64,000 nucleotides of DNA from Bradyrhizobium huanghuaihaiense (GCF_007830635.1 NZ_VLLA01000019.1:46097-110096), one strand, 5' to 3'; counted from the first letter of the stretch, positions 25,919 through 35,662 are shown. The notes: a model not told the origin generated them from the letters alone. Translations and numbers: made by a program.

Positions 25919-28900
25919 CACTGTCTCCGGAACGACTCTGCCGCAGGATTGAGTTGATTGCGTCGCTCGTGCCCTCAATATGAGAGCTTCGAAAGACCTC
26001 GTAGTGGCCCGCGGGTATCGATACCTGACGGAGACGCGCGCAGAGCGTGGCCCAGATACCGGGGTCCCCGGCGTCTGCCTCTGGTTGGAGCAACACGCAT
26101 TCCGCATCCAAAAAGCCGGGCTCGTACTTATCCGCCGCAGCGATATGTCGGATGGCGACCTCCCTGATAAGCTTCAGATGTTTTGCTCCATCCGAGCTGA
26201 CACGAAAGGCCGACTCGAGCGCCCTCTGGGCCTCAATCTCAATATCGACGTCGCGTCGACCATTCTGTCTTTGTTTGTCACCAATCCTCAAGGGCGGCGC
26301 GATGAGCAAAACGGTCCCCACCTGGCGCCCGGCCGCTCGCAACTTACGCGCCATCTCAAACGCAACCAGCGCCCCGAACGAGTAGCCACCAATATTGACC
26401 ACTCCGGTTACACGGGAGCTCATCGCCTCAATGTACGAGTCCGCCAGCTCTTCGATCGTGGAAGGTGCAGTCCCCTGGTTCATGGCTGCTTCGAAAACAA
26501 GCAAAGTGTATTCTGGCAAAAGACCTTTCGAGAGGCCGAAGAAGCAATTTGCAAGGCCGGTAAAATCATGGACCAGGCTCAAGGCTTCGGAGCCACCGGA
26601 GTCCCTCACTTCAATCATTCCGTTGGCTCGAACCGGAATGTAGTCGTTCAGCGCCGCAGAAAATGCTCGTACCGTGGGATTTCGGAAGAGCTCCGCAACA
26701 GGGACAGAGAAGCCCAACACAGAGCGAATGCGTTGCACGACCTGGACAGCAAGAAGCGAATGACCACCGAGCGCGAAGAAATCATCGTCCAGGCCCAAAC
26801 GCGGATTCTCCAGAAGCTCCGCCCAAACGAAACTGACCAATTCCTCGGTGCCAGAACCAGGTCGAGATCTCCCGCCATTTGCGCTCGAGGACGGGACGGA
26901 ATCCACGGGCAGCCGATTTCGATCCAATTTCCCGTTCGGGGTGAGAGGAAGAGCCGACAGGCGCCGAATTTCAGCGGGGACCATGTAGGCAGGAATCAAG
27001 CGACGTGCGTGCTTCCCAAGTTCATCCACATCGAGCACCGTGTACTCGTCTCTTATGACCACATAAGCAACGAGCTGCTGGCCAACCGATCCATTCTTCT
27101 GCAGCACAACGGCAACATCCTTGACTGCAGCGTGAGTGCGCATTGCGCTTTCGATCTCGCTCAGCTCGATGCGCATTCCTCTCACTTTGATTTGCCAATC
27201 GTTTCGCCCGAGATATTCGACCGCTCCCGCATCAGTGATCCGGACCAGGTCGCCGGTACCGTACATTCTGCTACCAGCCGGGCCGAACGGATTCGGTATG
27301 AACTTTTCCGCCGTAAGGGCAGACTGGCGATGATAACCGTCTGCCAGACAGACGCCCGAGATATAGAGCTGGCCTACTACACCCTGGGCAACCGGGCGCA
27401 ATCCGTCATCGAGTATGTAGACTTGCGTATTCGCGATTGGCCGACCAATGGGAACACGTGCAGCACCTTGATCTCCCCGAAACTCGTGAAACAGACACCC
27501 TATCGTCGCCTCCGTGGGCCCATATACATTGAAGACCCTTACGTGAGGATGAGCATTCCTAAATCGCGCGACATCTCGCGGCCGCATCTCTTCGCCGCCC
27601 ATAATCACGGTGTTCAGCGAGGTCAGAGCCAGCTTTGCTTCCTCGCCGGCGCAAAGTGCTTCCAGCAAGACGTTAAAGACTGACGGCACAAAGTTCATGA
27701 ATGACACCCTGTGCAGTCGGATTAGATCCAGGAGAATCCCCGGGTCGAACGAGAAATTGACGGGTGTCAAAATCGTTCGACCGCCGTTGATGAGCGGCCA
27801 AAAGATCTGCCAAATCGAGCTATCGAATGTGAGACGGGTCGTCTGTATGACGCTCTGAGCAGCCGCTTTTCCGAACTGCTCATTCATCCAGGCGAGCCGA
27901 TTGTTTACACCGGCGCCGTTCACCATCACGCCCTTCGGGGCGCCGGTCGATCCCGACGTAAACATGACATACATGGTGTCACCGAGGGAGCGATCTACTT
28001 GGGGCGCCTCGGCTTGATCGGCCGATGCAGTCAGAGAATCGACCAAGATTGCGATTGCGCCCAGCTTCTCAATATTGGACTGAGTGACGCAGTCTCCCAA
28101 GATATACTTCCCGTGAAAGTCATCGATGATTTGGCTCAAACGCAAATCCGGCCAGGCCGCATCCAGGGGCGCGAACGCCACTCCGGCCTTGATTGCGCCC
28201 AGCATGGCAACTACGATGTTTACGCCGCTCGACATCAGCAGCGGAACAACTCGTACCCCCGCCGGCAGCTTCTGCGCCAACTCCCTGGCAATCACAGATG
28301 ACGCGCGATCCAACTCGCCATATGTCAAGCTTGACTCGTTGAACACAACGGCCACCTTGCCCGGATCTCGGTCCGCTTGCGCCTTTATCAGCTCGTCCAC
28401 GAAGTGATTGGGAAAGCTGCTCCGAGCACCACTCCCGATCTCCATGAGCGCAGCGGTCTCAGCTTGAGGAATATGCGAAAGCTGAACTATCGGGCGCTCG
28501 GGATTGCGAGTCAGCGCATCGAGCAACGCCTCGAAGCGGGCCGACAGCTTTCGAACCATTGAGCTAGCGTACAGATCTCGCTTGTACCGAAACGCGCCGG
28601 AAAGCTCGGGCTCCGCGCCATCCATCTCGAGCGTCAGATCAAATTTCGATAAGCGGCTATCATGCTCAACTTTTTCGGCGACGATGTCGTGCATTTTGAT
28701 TGCACGTCGAGCCGTATTGTTGAACGCGAACATTATTTGGAAAATTGGCGAATGACTGCTGCTCCGTTGAGGGTTTTTCAGCTCCACGATCTTCTCGAAT
28801 GGAAAAGACCCATGCTCTTGGGACACGAGCAACGCGTCCTGAACATGTCGAACCAGCTTGGTCGCACTCATACGTTCGTCGATCTTCGAACGAAATACCA

Positions 28901-31900
28901 ACGTATTGACAAAGAAGCCGATCAAGCTTCCCGTGCCCTCAACTTCCCGGTTTGCGGCGGGATAGCCGATACAAATATCCTTTTCATCGAAATGGCGGGA
29001 CAGCAGCAAGCTAAAGCCGCTCATGAGAACCGCAAATAGCGTCGCGTCGCAGGCCTTGGCAAGCGAACGAAGACTGGCCGAGAGCTCGGCGCCAAATGAG
29101 AACCGGACTTGTTCTCCGTCGTAAGTGGACTCCGCGGGTCTCGGCAGATCGCTCGGCAGAGTGAGCAGCGTTGGCGCATCTTTGAGATATTCGAGCCAAT
29201 AGCGTTGGCTGGCTGCGTATCCCGATCCCGTCAGACGCCCCATCTCCCATTCGGCATAGTCACCGTATTGGATGGGCAGGTCGGCGAACTCGGCCTGTAT
29301 CCCTGCAGCATACTCGTTGTAGGCCCGGCTCAGCTCTTCCTCGAATATGCCGACCGACCAACCATCGGAAATGATGTGATGCATCGACAGATGCAGCACG
29401 TTCGTCTCCGGCGCAAGTTGCGCCAGACCAACTCTGAGAAGGCAATCATTCTTGAGGTCGAATGGCGCCTCCGCATTTTTTGTCATCCAGCGATCGAGAG
29501 CCAATTCCGCGTCGGCCTGGCCCGACAGGTCCGCCATCGCAATCCTTGGATACTTGCCGTTGCCAATCATTTGGCGGACAGCATCGCCCTCAAAGTCGAA
29601 CGTCGTTCTCAAGCTCTCGTGCCTCTGCACGACGCGATCGACAGCCTGCTGCAGGGCCTCCATCCGGATCTCTCCAACGAGCCGCCACGCTAGATTTATG
29701 TTGTAGACGGATTTGTTCTGATCGTAGTCATGCAGGAACCAAAGCCGCTGCTGGGCAGACGAGCAAATCGCGCTAGCGTCGTTCTCTCTCTTGGGAATCG
29801 CAAGTCGTTCGGCTTGCGGTGATCTCGCGATGAGGCGACCGATTTGGGCTGGCGTCGGATTTGCGAACACGTCTCGCAAGCCAATGCTTGTACCGAACAC
29901 GGCTCGCATCTTCGTCAGCAATTTGGCCGCGAGCAGCGAATGACCGCCAAGCTCAAAGAAATTGTCGTTGGGGGACACTCGTTCCAGCCCCAGCAACTGG
30001 GCCCAAATGTTGCAGAGTATTTCTTCCTCTGCGCTGCGTCCCGGCAGATGGCACTCGCCGACGTCGGCGGCGTAGTTCGGGGCTGGCAATCTCCCGCGAT
30101 CGAGCTTTCCGTTCGAATTGAGGGGCATCGATTGCAGAACGACAAATGCAACCGGCACCATATAGGCGGGAAGCTTGCTTCGTAGAACTCCCGCGAGAGA
30201 ATTGACGTAGGTTTCGGGACGGCTCCAAACCAGATAAGCGACCAGCCGTTGATCACCGGGTACATCCTCCCTGACGATCACCACAGCGTCGTTCACCGCC
30301 GCGTCAGCCTTGATATGAGCTTCGATCTCTCCGAGTTCCACACGAAAGCCGCGCAACTTGACCTGGCTATCGACGCGCCCCAAGAATGACAGCGTACCCG
30401 TCGAACGCCAACGGCCCATGTCTCCCGTTCGGTACACGCGCTGTCCCGGTGCATATCTACTGGGAACAAACCGCTCTGCCGTGATCGGCGCGTTGCCAAG
30501 ATAACCCCGTCCGACCACCACGCCGGCTACGCAGATTTCGCCAGGCACTCCGATTGGCGTCAGTTCGCCATGTCGATCAACCACGATCACCCGGCTGTTG
30601 GCGATTGGTGTTCCAAGCGGTACCGCATCGTGGCTCGGCGGCGGCTCTGTTATTCTGCAATGAGTGAAGTCATCCGACGTCTCGGTGGCTCCGTAAGCGT
30701 TCACAATCGGAACCGACGGTAGAATATCCCACCACTTTTGACACAGGTCCGGCGAGAGCGCCTCGCCAGTTGGAACGATGACACGAAGGCGCGAAAGTTT
30801 TCCGATCGCAGAACCCGCACCATCAACCATCATCCTTAGAAGAGACGGAACAGGCTGAAAAACAGAAACACCGGTTCTTCCAAATTCCGCAACCAATGCA
30901 TGCGGATCTGCAATCACTTGGCTGTCAATGATCGACACGCGGCCGCCGCAGACCAGGGCGGCAAAGACCTGCCAGAGGCAGATGTCAAAAGAGGCAGACG
31001 ATGTTTGAGCAACACAATCGTCCGATGTGAGCTTCAAAACATCGATCTTCGAAAAAACGTGGTTCGTAAAACCTTCGTGTTCAACGCATGCTCCCTTGGG
31101 TGCTCCGGTCGAACCTGACGTGAAGAATGCGTAGGCAAAATTGTTCGGGTTGATCTCGACCCGCGGCGGAAGATCGATACAGCCGTCGATTTCGTGACTG
31201 CGCTCCCCCAACACCACCAGGCTGACGGACTTTGCGGCCAGCGCATCGAGCGCAGGCCCAGCCTTCCTATGCTCAACTATTGCCACGCGGGGCAGAGCAA
31301 GGTCGAGGATGTACGCTATTCGGTCTTTCGGATAGCTGGGATCGAGCGGGACATAGGCGCCGCCTGCTTTCAGGATCGCAAGCAGACTGATCACCCAGTC
31401 AAGCGAGCGCTCGAGGCAGAGCCCGACCGGCGTCTCCGGCCGGACGCCCGACTTAATGAGAAAGTGCGCCAACTGGTTGGAGCGCTTCTCCAGCTCCGCA
31501 TAGCTGAGAGTCTTGCCATTGTGCTCCAACGCGATCGCGGCCGGCGTCCTGGCGGCTTGCTCCGAAACGAGTTCATGCACGCAGCGCGAGGTGGGATAGT
31601 CAGCTGCCGGCGCTTGCCATTCGACCAGCAATTGGCGCTCCTCCCGCTCCGTGAGCATCGGCAGCAGCCAGACGCTGGTCTTCGGGTCGGCAGTGGCGCT
31701 GCCGAGGACCGTCAGCAGATGCTGGGCAAAGCGTTGAACTGTATCGTCAGCAAAGAGATCCGTCGCATATTCGACCTGAAGCTGGAGGCCGCCGTCCTGC
31801 CTGGTGACATACAACGTCAGATCAAATTGCGCGACATCCTGATGCCCCGACAAAACCTCCCAGCCGCTTGGAAGTTGCTCCGAGAAATCGATGTCAACGA

Positions 31901-32393
31901 AATTGAGCATCACCTGGAACAAGGGCTGCCTGCTCGTATCGCGTGCAGGTTGCAAGAGTTCGATCAGCTTCTCCAGCGGCATTTCCTGGTGGGCATAAGC
32001 GCCCAGCGATGCGCGCTTCACGCGGGCCAGAACCGTATCGAAGTTGGGATCGCCGGATAGATCTGCCCGCAGCACCAATGTGTTTGTCAGCAAGCCGACC
32101 AGATCCTCGGTGCCACGCTGCCGATTGGCGACGGGAACGCCGATCAGCAGGTCGCGCTGGCCGCTATATCGGCCGAGCACGACGGCAAACGCGGCAAACA
32201 CGACCATGAACAGGGTGGCATTTCGCTCCTGACCAAAACGTGTCAACCGCGCGGTCGCGTCAGCATCGATCGAGAAGCTATGCCGGGCGCCCCGGAAACT
32301 CGGAACTCCCGGACGGGGGACGTCCGTTGGGAGCTCCAGCACCTGCGGTGCGCCATTCAAACTCTCAAGCCAAAACTGGACACTCGAAGACAT
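25893..32393 (-). CDS. Dimodular nonribosomal peptide synthetase, half C-A-T-C-A-T-TE
   Basis: The 2166-residue enzyme begins with only the C-terminal half of a condensation domain (1-240), without an HHxxxDG site. A1 covers about 260-770 (FTSGSTGAPKG at 424-434) and T1 has its phosphopantetheine Ser at 819. The full C domain (870-1300) has HHIISDGW at 1005-1012. A2 covers about 1325-1830, T2 has Ser 1879, and the thioesterase has Ser 2005 in GYSFG and His 2130. By alignment to the GrsA pocket, A1 reads D-I-W-Q-V-T-A-D-D and A2 reads D-S-W-N-I-G-V-I-G; both keep the Asp that binds an alpha-amino group. I cannot assign substrates. The start has GGGAG upstream. Two modules and a terminal TE predict release of a dipeptide-sized product, or a longer one if iterative. 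Confidence 0.93.
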   Translation of the reverse strand: MSSSVQFWLESLNGAPQVLELPTDVPRPGVPSFRGARHSFSIDADATARLTRFGQERNATLFMVVFAAFAVVLGRYSGQRDLLIGVPVANRQRGTEDLVGLLTNTLVLRADLSGDPNFDTVLARVKRASLGAYAHQEMPLEKLIELLQPARDTSRQPLFQVMLNFVDIDFSEQLPSGWEVLSGHQDVAQFDLTLYVTRQDGGLQLQVEYATDLFADDTVQRFAQHLLTVLGSATADPKTSVWLLPMLTEREERQLLVEWQAPAADYPTSRCVHELVSEQAARTPAAIALEHNGKTLSYAELEKRSNQLAHFLIKSGVRPETPVGLCLERSLDWVISLLAILKAGGAYVPLDPSYPKDRIAYILDLALPRVAIVEHRKAGPALDALAAKSVSLVVLGERSHEIDGCIDLPPRVEINPNNFAYAFFTSGSTGAPKGACVEHEGFTNHVFSKIDVLKLTSDDCVAQTSSASFDICLWQVFAALVCGGRVSIIDSQVIADPHALVAEFGRTGVSVFQPVPSLLRMMVDGAGSAIGKLSRLRVIVPTGEALSPDLCQKWWDILPSVPIVNAYGATETSDDFTHCRITEPPPSHDAVPLGTPIANSRVIVVDRHGELTPIGVPGEICVAGVVVGRGYLGNAPITAERFVPSRYAPGQRVYRTGDMGRWRSTGTLSFLGRVDSQVKLRGFRVELGEIEAHIKADAAVNDAVVIVREDVPGDQRLVAYLVWSRPETYVNSLAGVLRSKLPAYMVPVAFVVLQSMPLNSNGKLDRGRLPAPNYAADVGECHLPGRSAEEEILCNIWAQLLGLERVSPNDNFFELGGHSLLAAKLLTKMRAVFGTSIGLRDVFANPTPAQIGRLIARSPQAERLAIPKRENDASAICSSAQQRLWFLHDYDQNKSVYNINLAWRLVGEIRMEALQQAVDRVVQRHESLRTTFDFEGDAVRQMIGNGKYPRIAMADLSGQADAELALDRWMTKNAEAPFDLKNDCLLRVGLAQLAPETNVLHLSMHHIISDGWSVGIFEEELSRAYNEYAAGIQAEFADLPIQYGDYAEWEMGRLTGSGYAASQRYWLEYLKDAPTLLTLPSDLPRPAESTYDGEQVRFSFGAELSASLRSLAKACDATLFAVLMSGFSLLLSRHFDEKDICIGYPAANREVEGTGSLIGFFVNTLVFRSKIDERMSATKLVRHVQDALLVSQEHGSFPFEKIVELKNPQRSSSHSPIFQIMFAFNNTARRAIKMHDIVAEKVEHDSRLSKFDLTLEMDGAEPELSGAFRYKRDLYASSMVRKLSARFEALLDALTRNPERPIVQLSHIPQAETAALMEIGSGARSSFPNHFVDELIKAQADRDPGKVAVVFNESSLTYGELDRASSVIARELAQKLPAGVRVVPLLMSSGVNIVVAMLGAIKAGVAFAPLDAAWPDLRLSQIIDDFHGKYILGDCVTQSNIEKLGAIAILVDSLTASADQAEAPQVDRSLGDTMYVMFTSGSTGAPKGVMVNGAGVNNRLAWMNEQFGKAAAQSVIQTTRLTFDSSIWQIFWPLINGGRTILTPVNFSFDPGILLDLIRLHRVSFMNFVPSVFNVLLEALCAGEEAKLALTSLNTVIMGGEEMRPRDVARFRNAHPHVRVFNVYGPTEATIGCLFHEFRGDQGAARVPIGRPIANTQVYILDDGLRPVAQGVVGQLYISGVCLADGYHRQSALTAEKFIPNPFGPAGSRMYGTGDLVRITDAGAVEYLGRNDWQIKVRGMRIELSEIESAMRTHAAVKDVAVVLQKNGSVGQQLVAYVVIRDEYTVLDVDELGKHARRLIPAYMVPAEIRRLSALPLTPNGKLDRNRLPVDSVPSSSANGGRSRPGSGTEELVSFVWAELLENPRLGLDDDFFALGGHSLLAVQVVQRIRSVLGFSVPVAELFRNPTVRAFSAALNDYIPVRANGMIEVRDSGGSEALSLVHDFTGLANCFFGLSKGLLPEYTLLVFEAAMNQGTAPSTIEELADSYIEAMSSRVTGVVNIGGYSFGALVAFEMARKLRAAGRQVGTVLLIAPPLRIGDKQRQNGRRDVDIEIEAQRALESAFRVSSDGAKHLKLIREVAIRHIAAADKYEPGFLDAECVLLQPEADAGDPGIWATLCARLRQVSIPAGHYEVFRSSHIEGTSDAINSILRQSRSGDSDAEHTATR

Positions 32394-32485
32394 GTATGCT
32401 CCCGCTGGGTGCTCTACTTCCTGAACGCACGCGCTCCCATGCGCTGCCTAAAGCGCCGGCCTCTTCTCCTTTTCCGGTGTCAGCG

Positions 32486-32701
32486 CTATGTGCTGTTCGA
32501 ATCGTGGGATTCAGCCAGCCGCAATCGAACGGTCAGCGGCCTGATATCCGTCCAATTGCTCGATATCCAAGACAAGCACTCTGCTTTGGATCCCTCGAAG
32601 CCTACAGATGTCCAGCCCGTCGGTATCTCCCGGTCCTGCGGCCAAATTGAATATTGCTCTTCCACGTTTCTGACGACCGCATAGAACCCATCAGCATCCA
32701 T
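32486..32701 (-). CDS. MbtH-like NRPS activator
   Basis: This 71-residue protein carries the family signature almost completely: NVEEQYSIWP, then PTGW, and WTDIRP near the C-terminus. MbtH proteins bind A domains and help their folding and adenylation activity. It is the first gene of the NRPS transcript, ending 92 bp before the NRPS start. The frame opens at 32761, but the ATG at 32701, with GGAG seven bases before it, gives the usual length. Confidence 0.93.
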   Translation of the reverse strand: MDADGFYAVVRNVEEQYSIWPQDREIPTGWTSVGFEGSKAECLSWISSNWTDIRPLTVRLRLAESHDSNST

Positions 32702-32932
32702 AGTCGCGCTCCAATTCCGTGAACGAGCTCGCGTCCCAATTGATGGAGAGGCACGAGCCATCGTTCAACACCCGAGGTTGCATTATCTTATAGGTTGTGT
32801 TTTTTTGATGATGGTAGTGTTTCGCGATTGTGAAGAGCAAGTTCATCGCTCTCGGAGAGAGAGGACCTGCGATTGTCGCGCTCGCGTTGCGAATTTTCTC
32901 TTCGGCGGTGGTCTTGCAAGGAGACGCGTGCT
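32702..32932. promoter_or_regulatory. Divergent promoter region between the NRPS operon and the carbamoyltransferase gene
   Basis: This 231-bp spacer contains an AT-rich core at about 32780-32830, including a run of seven T residues, in contrast to the surrounding DNA. It must hold the promoters for the minus-strand NRPS operon and the plus-strand carbamoyltransferase, so the two sides are probably co-regulated. AAGGAG at 32919-32924 serves the plus-strand GTG start. No defined operator was identified. Confidence 0.55.
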
Positions 32933-33859
32933 GTGTCGAACATTTTTGGAAAAGACATGCTACGAATGTCAGATCTGACGAGAAGCGACATCGATCGTAT
33001 TCTTGGCCTTGCCTCCGGCATCAAACACAATCATGGCGCCGGCCGACTGTCGCTCACTGCCAAGGGCAAGTTTGTTGCTTTTGTTTTCTTCAGCCCAAGT
33101 ACCCGTACGGAAATGAGCTTTAAGCGTGCCCTTGGCGCGCTCGGTGGCGAGGGCTTGAATTTTTCGGACGTAAATCCGTCTCCCGGCCAAAGGCGCCCCG
33201 TAGAACCAATTCGAGACCTCGCGCGCGTAATCGACGGTTATGCAGATCTCGTCGTCTTGCGCCATCCCTCCGCAAGCAGCGCCGCCGAATACGCGGAACA
33301 CTCTTCTGCTCCCGTCGTGAGCGCCGGAACTGGTGTCGGTCATGATGCTGAGCATCCGACCCAAGCCTTGACGGATCTATTCACTATCCAGTCAAGATTG
33401 GGGCGCTTGGACGGTTTATGCGCGCTATTGCTAGGCGAGCTGGATCAACGCTCCGCAAGGTCTTTTGCCCTGGGTCTGTCTCGATACGACTCGCCGCACC
33501 TTATTCTTTGCCATCCTGGTGAGCATGGCTTGGGGAGAGACGATGTTCGCCTGATCGAAAGTCGAGGAGGGCGCATCGATGTACTCAAGGATTATCGAGA
33601 TGCACTCCCGCGGGTCGACATTGTCTATCATGCTGGAATTGATCCAAACGTTGAATATGACAACTCGTATTCGCTCACTGCCCCGGACGTGACACTGATG
33701 CGGCCCAACGCTCTGATCCTTCATCCGCTCCCAAGAAGACGCAAGGAGATAGCATTCGACGTCGACAACGATAGACGGGCGATCTACTTCGAGCAGTCTG
33801 CAAATGGAGTTCCGGTGAGGATGGCAGTGTTGACCGAGATGTTGGCTCCGAACGAATAA
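32933..33859 (+). CDS. ATCase-fold carbamoyltransferase of altered acceptor specificity
   Basis: This 308-residue protein aligns along its length with aspartate carbamoyltransferase. The carbamoyl-phosphate residues are kept: STRT (56-59), RHP, HPTQ (141-144) and HPLP. Two acceptor-binding parts are not. The 80s loop KGE region is replaced by GQRRPVEP, and the segment that holds the aspartate-binding Arg and Gln (TRVQKER in E. coli) is replaced by AGIDPNVEYDN. I infer a different amine acceptor, with diaminopropionate (giving 3-ureidoalanine) the natural candidate, as in the viomycin-type pathways. The GTG start follows AAGGAG and begins the homologous region; no ATG is better placed. Confidence 0.85.
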   Translation: MSNIFGKDMLRMSDLTRSDIDRILGLASGIKHNHGAGRLSLTAKGKFVAFVFFSPSTRTEMSFKRALGALGGEGLNFSDVNPSPGQRRPVEPIRDLARVIDGYADLVVLRHPSASSAAEYAEHSSAPVVSAGTGVGHDAEHPTQALTDLFTIQSRLGRLDGLCALLLGELDQRSARSFALGLSRYDSPHLILCHPGEHGLGRDDVRLIESRGGRIDVLKDYRDALPRVDIVYHAGIDPNVEYDNSYSLTAPDVTLMRPNALILHPLPRRRKEIAFDVDNDRRAIYFEQSANGVPVRMAVLTEMLAPNE

Positions 33860-33911
33860 GCCGCTCCACGCATCAATCGACAATTTCATCTGCCTTCGAG
33901 TTGTGCCCAGA

Positions 33912-34046
33912 ATGCCGCGCGTGCGCCCCTCCCCATCCTGCTCCCGCTGTAAGAAGCCGTTGACCTTGACGCCATCAAAAGGCAAAGGCCCGCCAACTTG
34001 GCGCTGCTTCAAGTGCGAACCGCTCCGCCATTCCAGCTTGCGCTAG
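33912..34046 (+). CDS. Mini-protein with two CxxC motifs (zinc-ribbon-like)
   Basis: This 44-residue frame encodes two Cys pairs, CSRC at residues 10-13 and CFKC at 32-35, separated by KGKGPPTW. The pattern suits a small zinc ribbon. The ribosome binding site is weak, and the frame sits alone 52 bp downstream of the carbamoyltransferase gene. Similar very small Cys-pair proteins are common in Bradyrhizobium-type genomes, but I cannot name this one. It may also be a remnant. Confidence 0.4.
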   Translation: MPRVRPSPSCSRCKKPLTLTPSKGKGPPTWRCFKCEPLRHSSLR

Positions 34047-34182
34047 TCTCACCCTGCCCGGCTTGGCCGGCCGCGGGGCATCGCCGGCGCTGACCCAACT
34101 GAGGTCCGACAAAAATCCTCCGCCTTCGTGGCAATCTGGAGCGATATTGCGCGCCGACAAGGCAACCTTCAGGCCGTTCCTG

Positions 34183-35661
34183 TCACGTGCGTGCTTCGAG
34201 TTTCACCCGCTCGTCCGCTCCTCTGACCGTTCGGCAGACAATTGCGCCGGTTATCATCGCCGCTGCCGGCAACCACATCACATCAGGCAACGCGTGCGCC
34301 ATCAGGGCGGCGTCCTTCTGAGCCTTGACGTCCAGGGATTGGCCGATGCGCCATTCGATCAAGAAGTTCGTCATCGTTACCGCGCCGACAAACCCAATTT
34401 GTCGAACGGTGTTGAGAATGCCTGACGCAGCCCCCGCAAGTTCTGAGGGCACACGACGCATTGCTGTTGCATTCGTCGGCGCAACCACGCACGCATTTCC
34501 GATTCCGACAAGCACCATCGGCGCGATGAAGTACCAGAACTTCTCCGGCACTTGGCCAAGACCAGCATCCGCAACGGAGACAGTGCCCCCTACGGCCAGG
34601 TTCATTGCCCATATGAGGAACATAACCCCAGCGGCCGATATCAGAAGTCCCGAAAAGACGACATTCCGGCCGGAATATCGATCTGTAAGCCCACCTGTAT
34701 ATCGGGCCAGCAGCATCGACATCAGCGAGGCGGGAACGATGGCGAGACCCGCATAGAAGGCAGAGTAATTCAATCCCGTCTGCAGGAAGATCGAAATGAT
34801 CAACATCAAAGCAACAATGCTGATCGATGAGCATGCCATCACCAGGTTCATCGTCGCAAATCCTTCTGCCGAAAATAGGCCGAATGGAATGAGGGGGCTT
34901 TGATCTTGTCTACGCGACTGCTGCCTGAATAGAATCAGCGCAGCCACGGCAGCGGCCCCGCCGAAGGCCTGCATGACGACGCTCCAGCCCTGGCTTCGAA
35001 TCTCCATGAAGATATAGGTGACGGAGAATAGAACGACAGAGATTAAGATGGCTCCCAGAATGTCGAGCGATGCTTTCTGCGCACTTTTTCCTACCGGAAG
35101 AAATTGCCAGCCCAAGGGCAGAACGAGCAGCCCAACCGGGACATTGATCAAGAAGATCCATCGCCAGCCGACCGTTGACACGACTAGCCCCCCCAAGAAC
35201 GGCCCCGCTATTGCGGCAGCTCCCGCGACGGTACCCCAAGTTCCAAACGCGGCGCCTCGCTTCTCTGGAGGAAAGACCTGAACCAAAATTGCGAGCGTTT
35301 GCGGAAGCAGCATGGACGTTCCTACGCCTTGCAGCGCGCGGAACGAGATCATCTGGGCTGCTGTCCGTGAGGCGCCAACACCTGCGCTTGCCGCGGAAAA
35401 CAATGCCACGCCCAAAAGAAACATATTTCGTGTTCCGACGATATCTCCGAGCCGCCCCATCGTAATCAAAAGGAACGAGACAACCAAAACGTACGAGTTG
35501 ACCGCCCACAGCAGGCTATCCATGCCAACGTTGAGGTCCGCTGAGATCGCCGGTATCGCAACATTCATGACCGTCAGGTCGATGAACGTCATCAGGAAGC
35601 CAAGCGACAGAATAGCCAGCACGAAATTTGGTGCCGTATCACGGAGGGGCTTTCCGCTCAT
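34183..35661 (-). CDS. DHA2-type MFS exporter (EmrB/QacA-like)
   Basis: This 492-residue membrane protein has about 14 hydrophobic segments. It carries DHA2 family motifs, such as FIDLTVMNVAIPAI in helix 1, MGRLGDIVGTRN in loop 2-3 and GPFLGGLVVSTVGWRWIFLINVP. Such transporters expel drugs and secondary metabolites with protons. The start is one base after the stop of the PaaK-like gene (TGAGATG), so it is the last gene of the second biosynthetic operon. A role in exporting the final product is inferred. Confidence 0.9.
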   Translation of the reverse strand: MSGKPLRDTAPNFVLAILSLGFLMTFIDLTVMNVAIPAISADLNVGMDSLLWAVNSYVLVVSFLLITMGRLGDIVGTRNMFLLGVALFSAASAGVGASRTAAQMISFRALQGVGTSMLLPQTLAILVQVFPPEKRGAAFGTWGTVAGAAAIAGPFLGGLVVSTVGWRWIFLINVPVGLLVLPLGWQFLPVGKSAQKASLDILGAILISVVLFSVTYIFMEIRSQGWSVVMQAFGGAAAVAALILFRQQSRRQDQSPLIPFGLFSAEGFATMNLVMACSSISIVALMLIISIFLQTGLNYSAFYAGLAIVPASLMSMLLARYTGGLTDRYSGRNVVFSGLLISAAGVMFLIWAMNLAVGGTVSVADAGLGQVPEKFWYFIAPMVLVGIGNACVVAPTNATAMRRVPSELAGAASGILNTVRQIGFVGAVTMTNFLIEWRIGQSLDVKAQKDAALMAHALPDVMWLPAAAMITGAIVCRTVRGADERVKLEART

Positions 35662-35662
35662 C

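Noticed and set aside
25980..27683. 567-codon plus-strand open frame opposite the NRPS
   Set aside because: The NRPS thioesterase and A2 domains are intact on the other strand, so this frame is a shadow.
32702..32932. Search for a nod box or type III (tts) box in the divergent NRPS promoter region
   Set aside because: No convincing match to either consensus was seen by eye.
33975..34160. 61-codon minus-strand frame between the convergent island genes
   Set aside because: No ribosome binding site or homology; it overlaps the double-CxxC mini-frame on the other strand.
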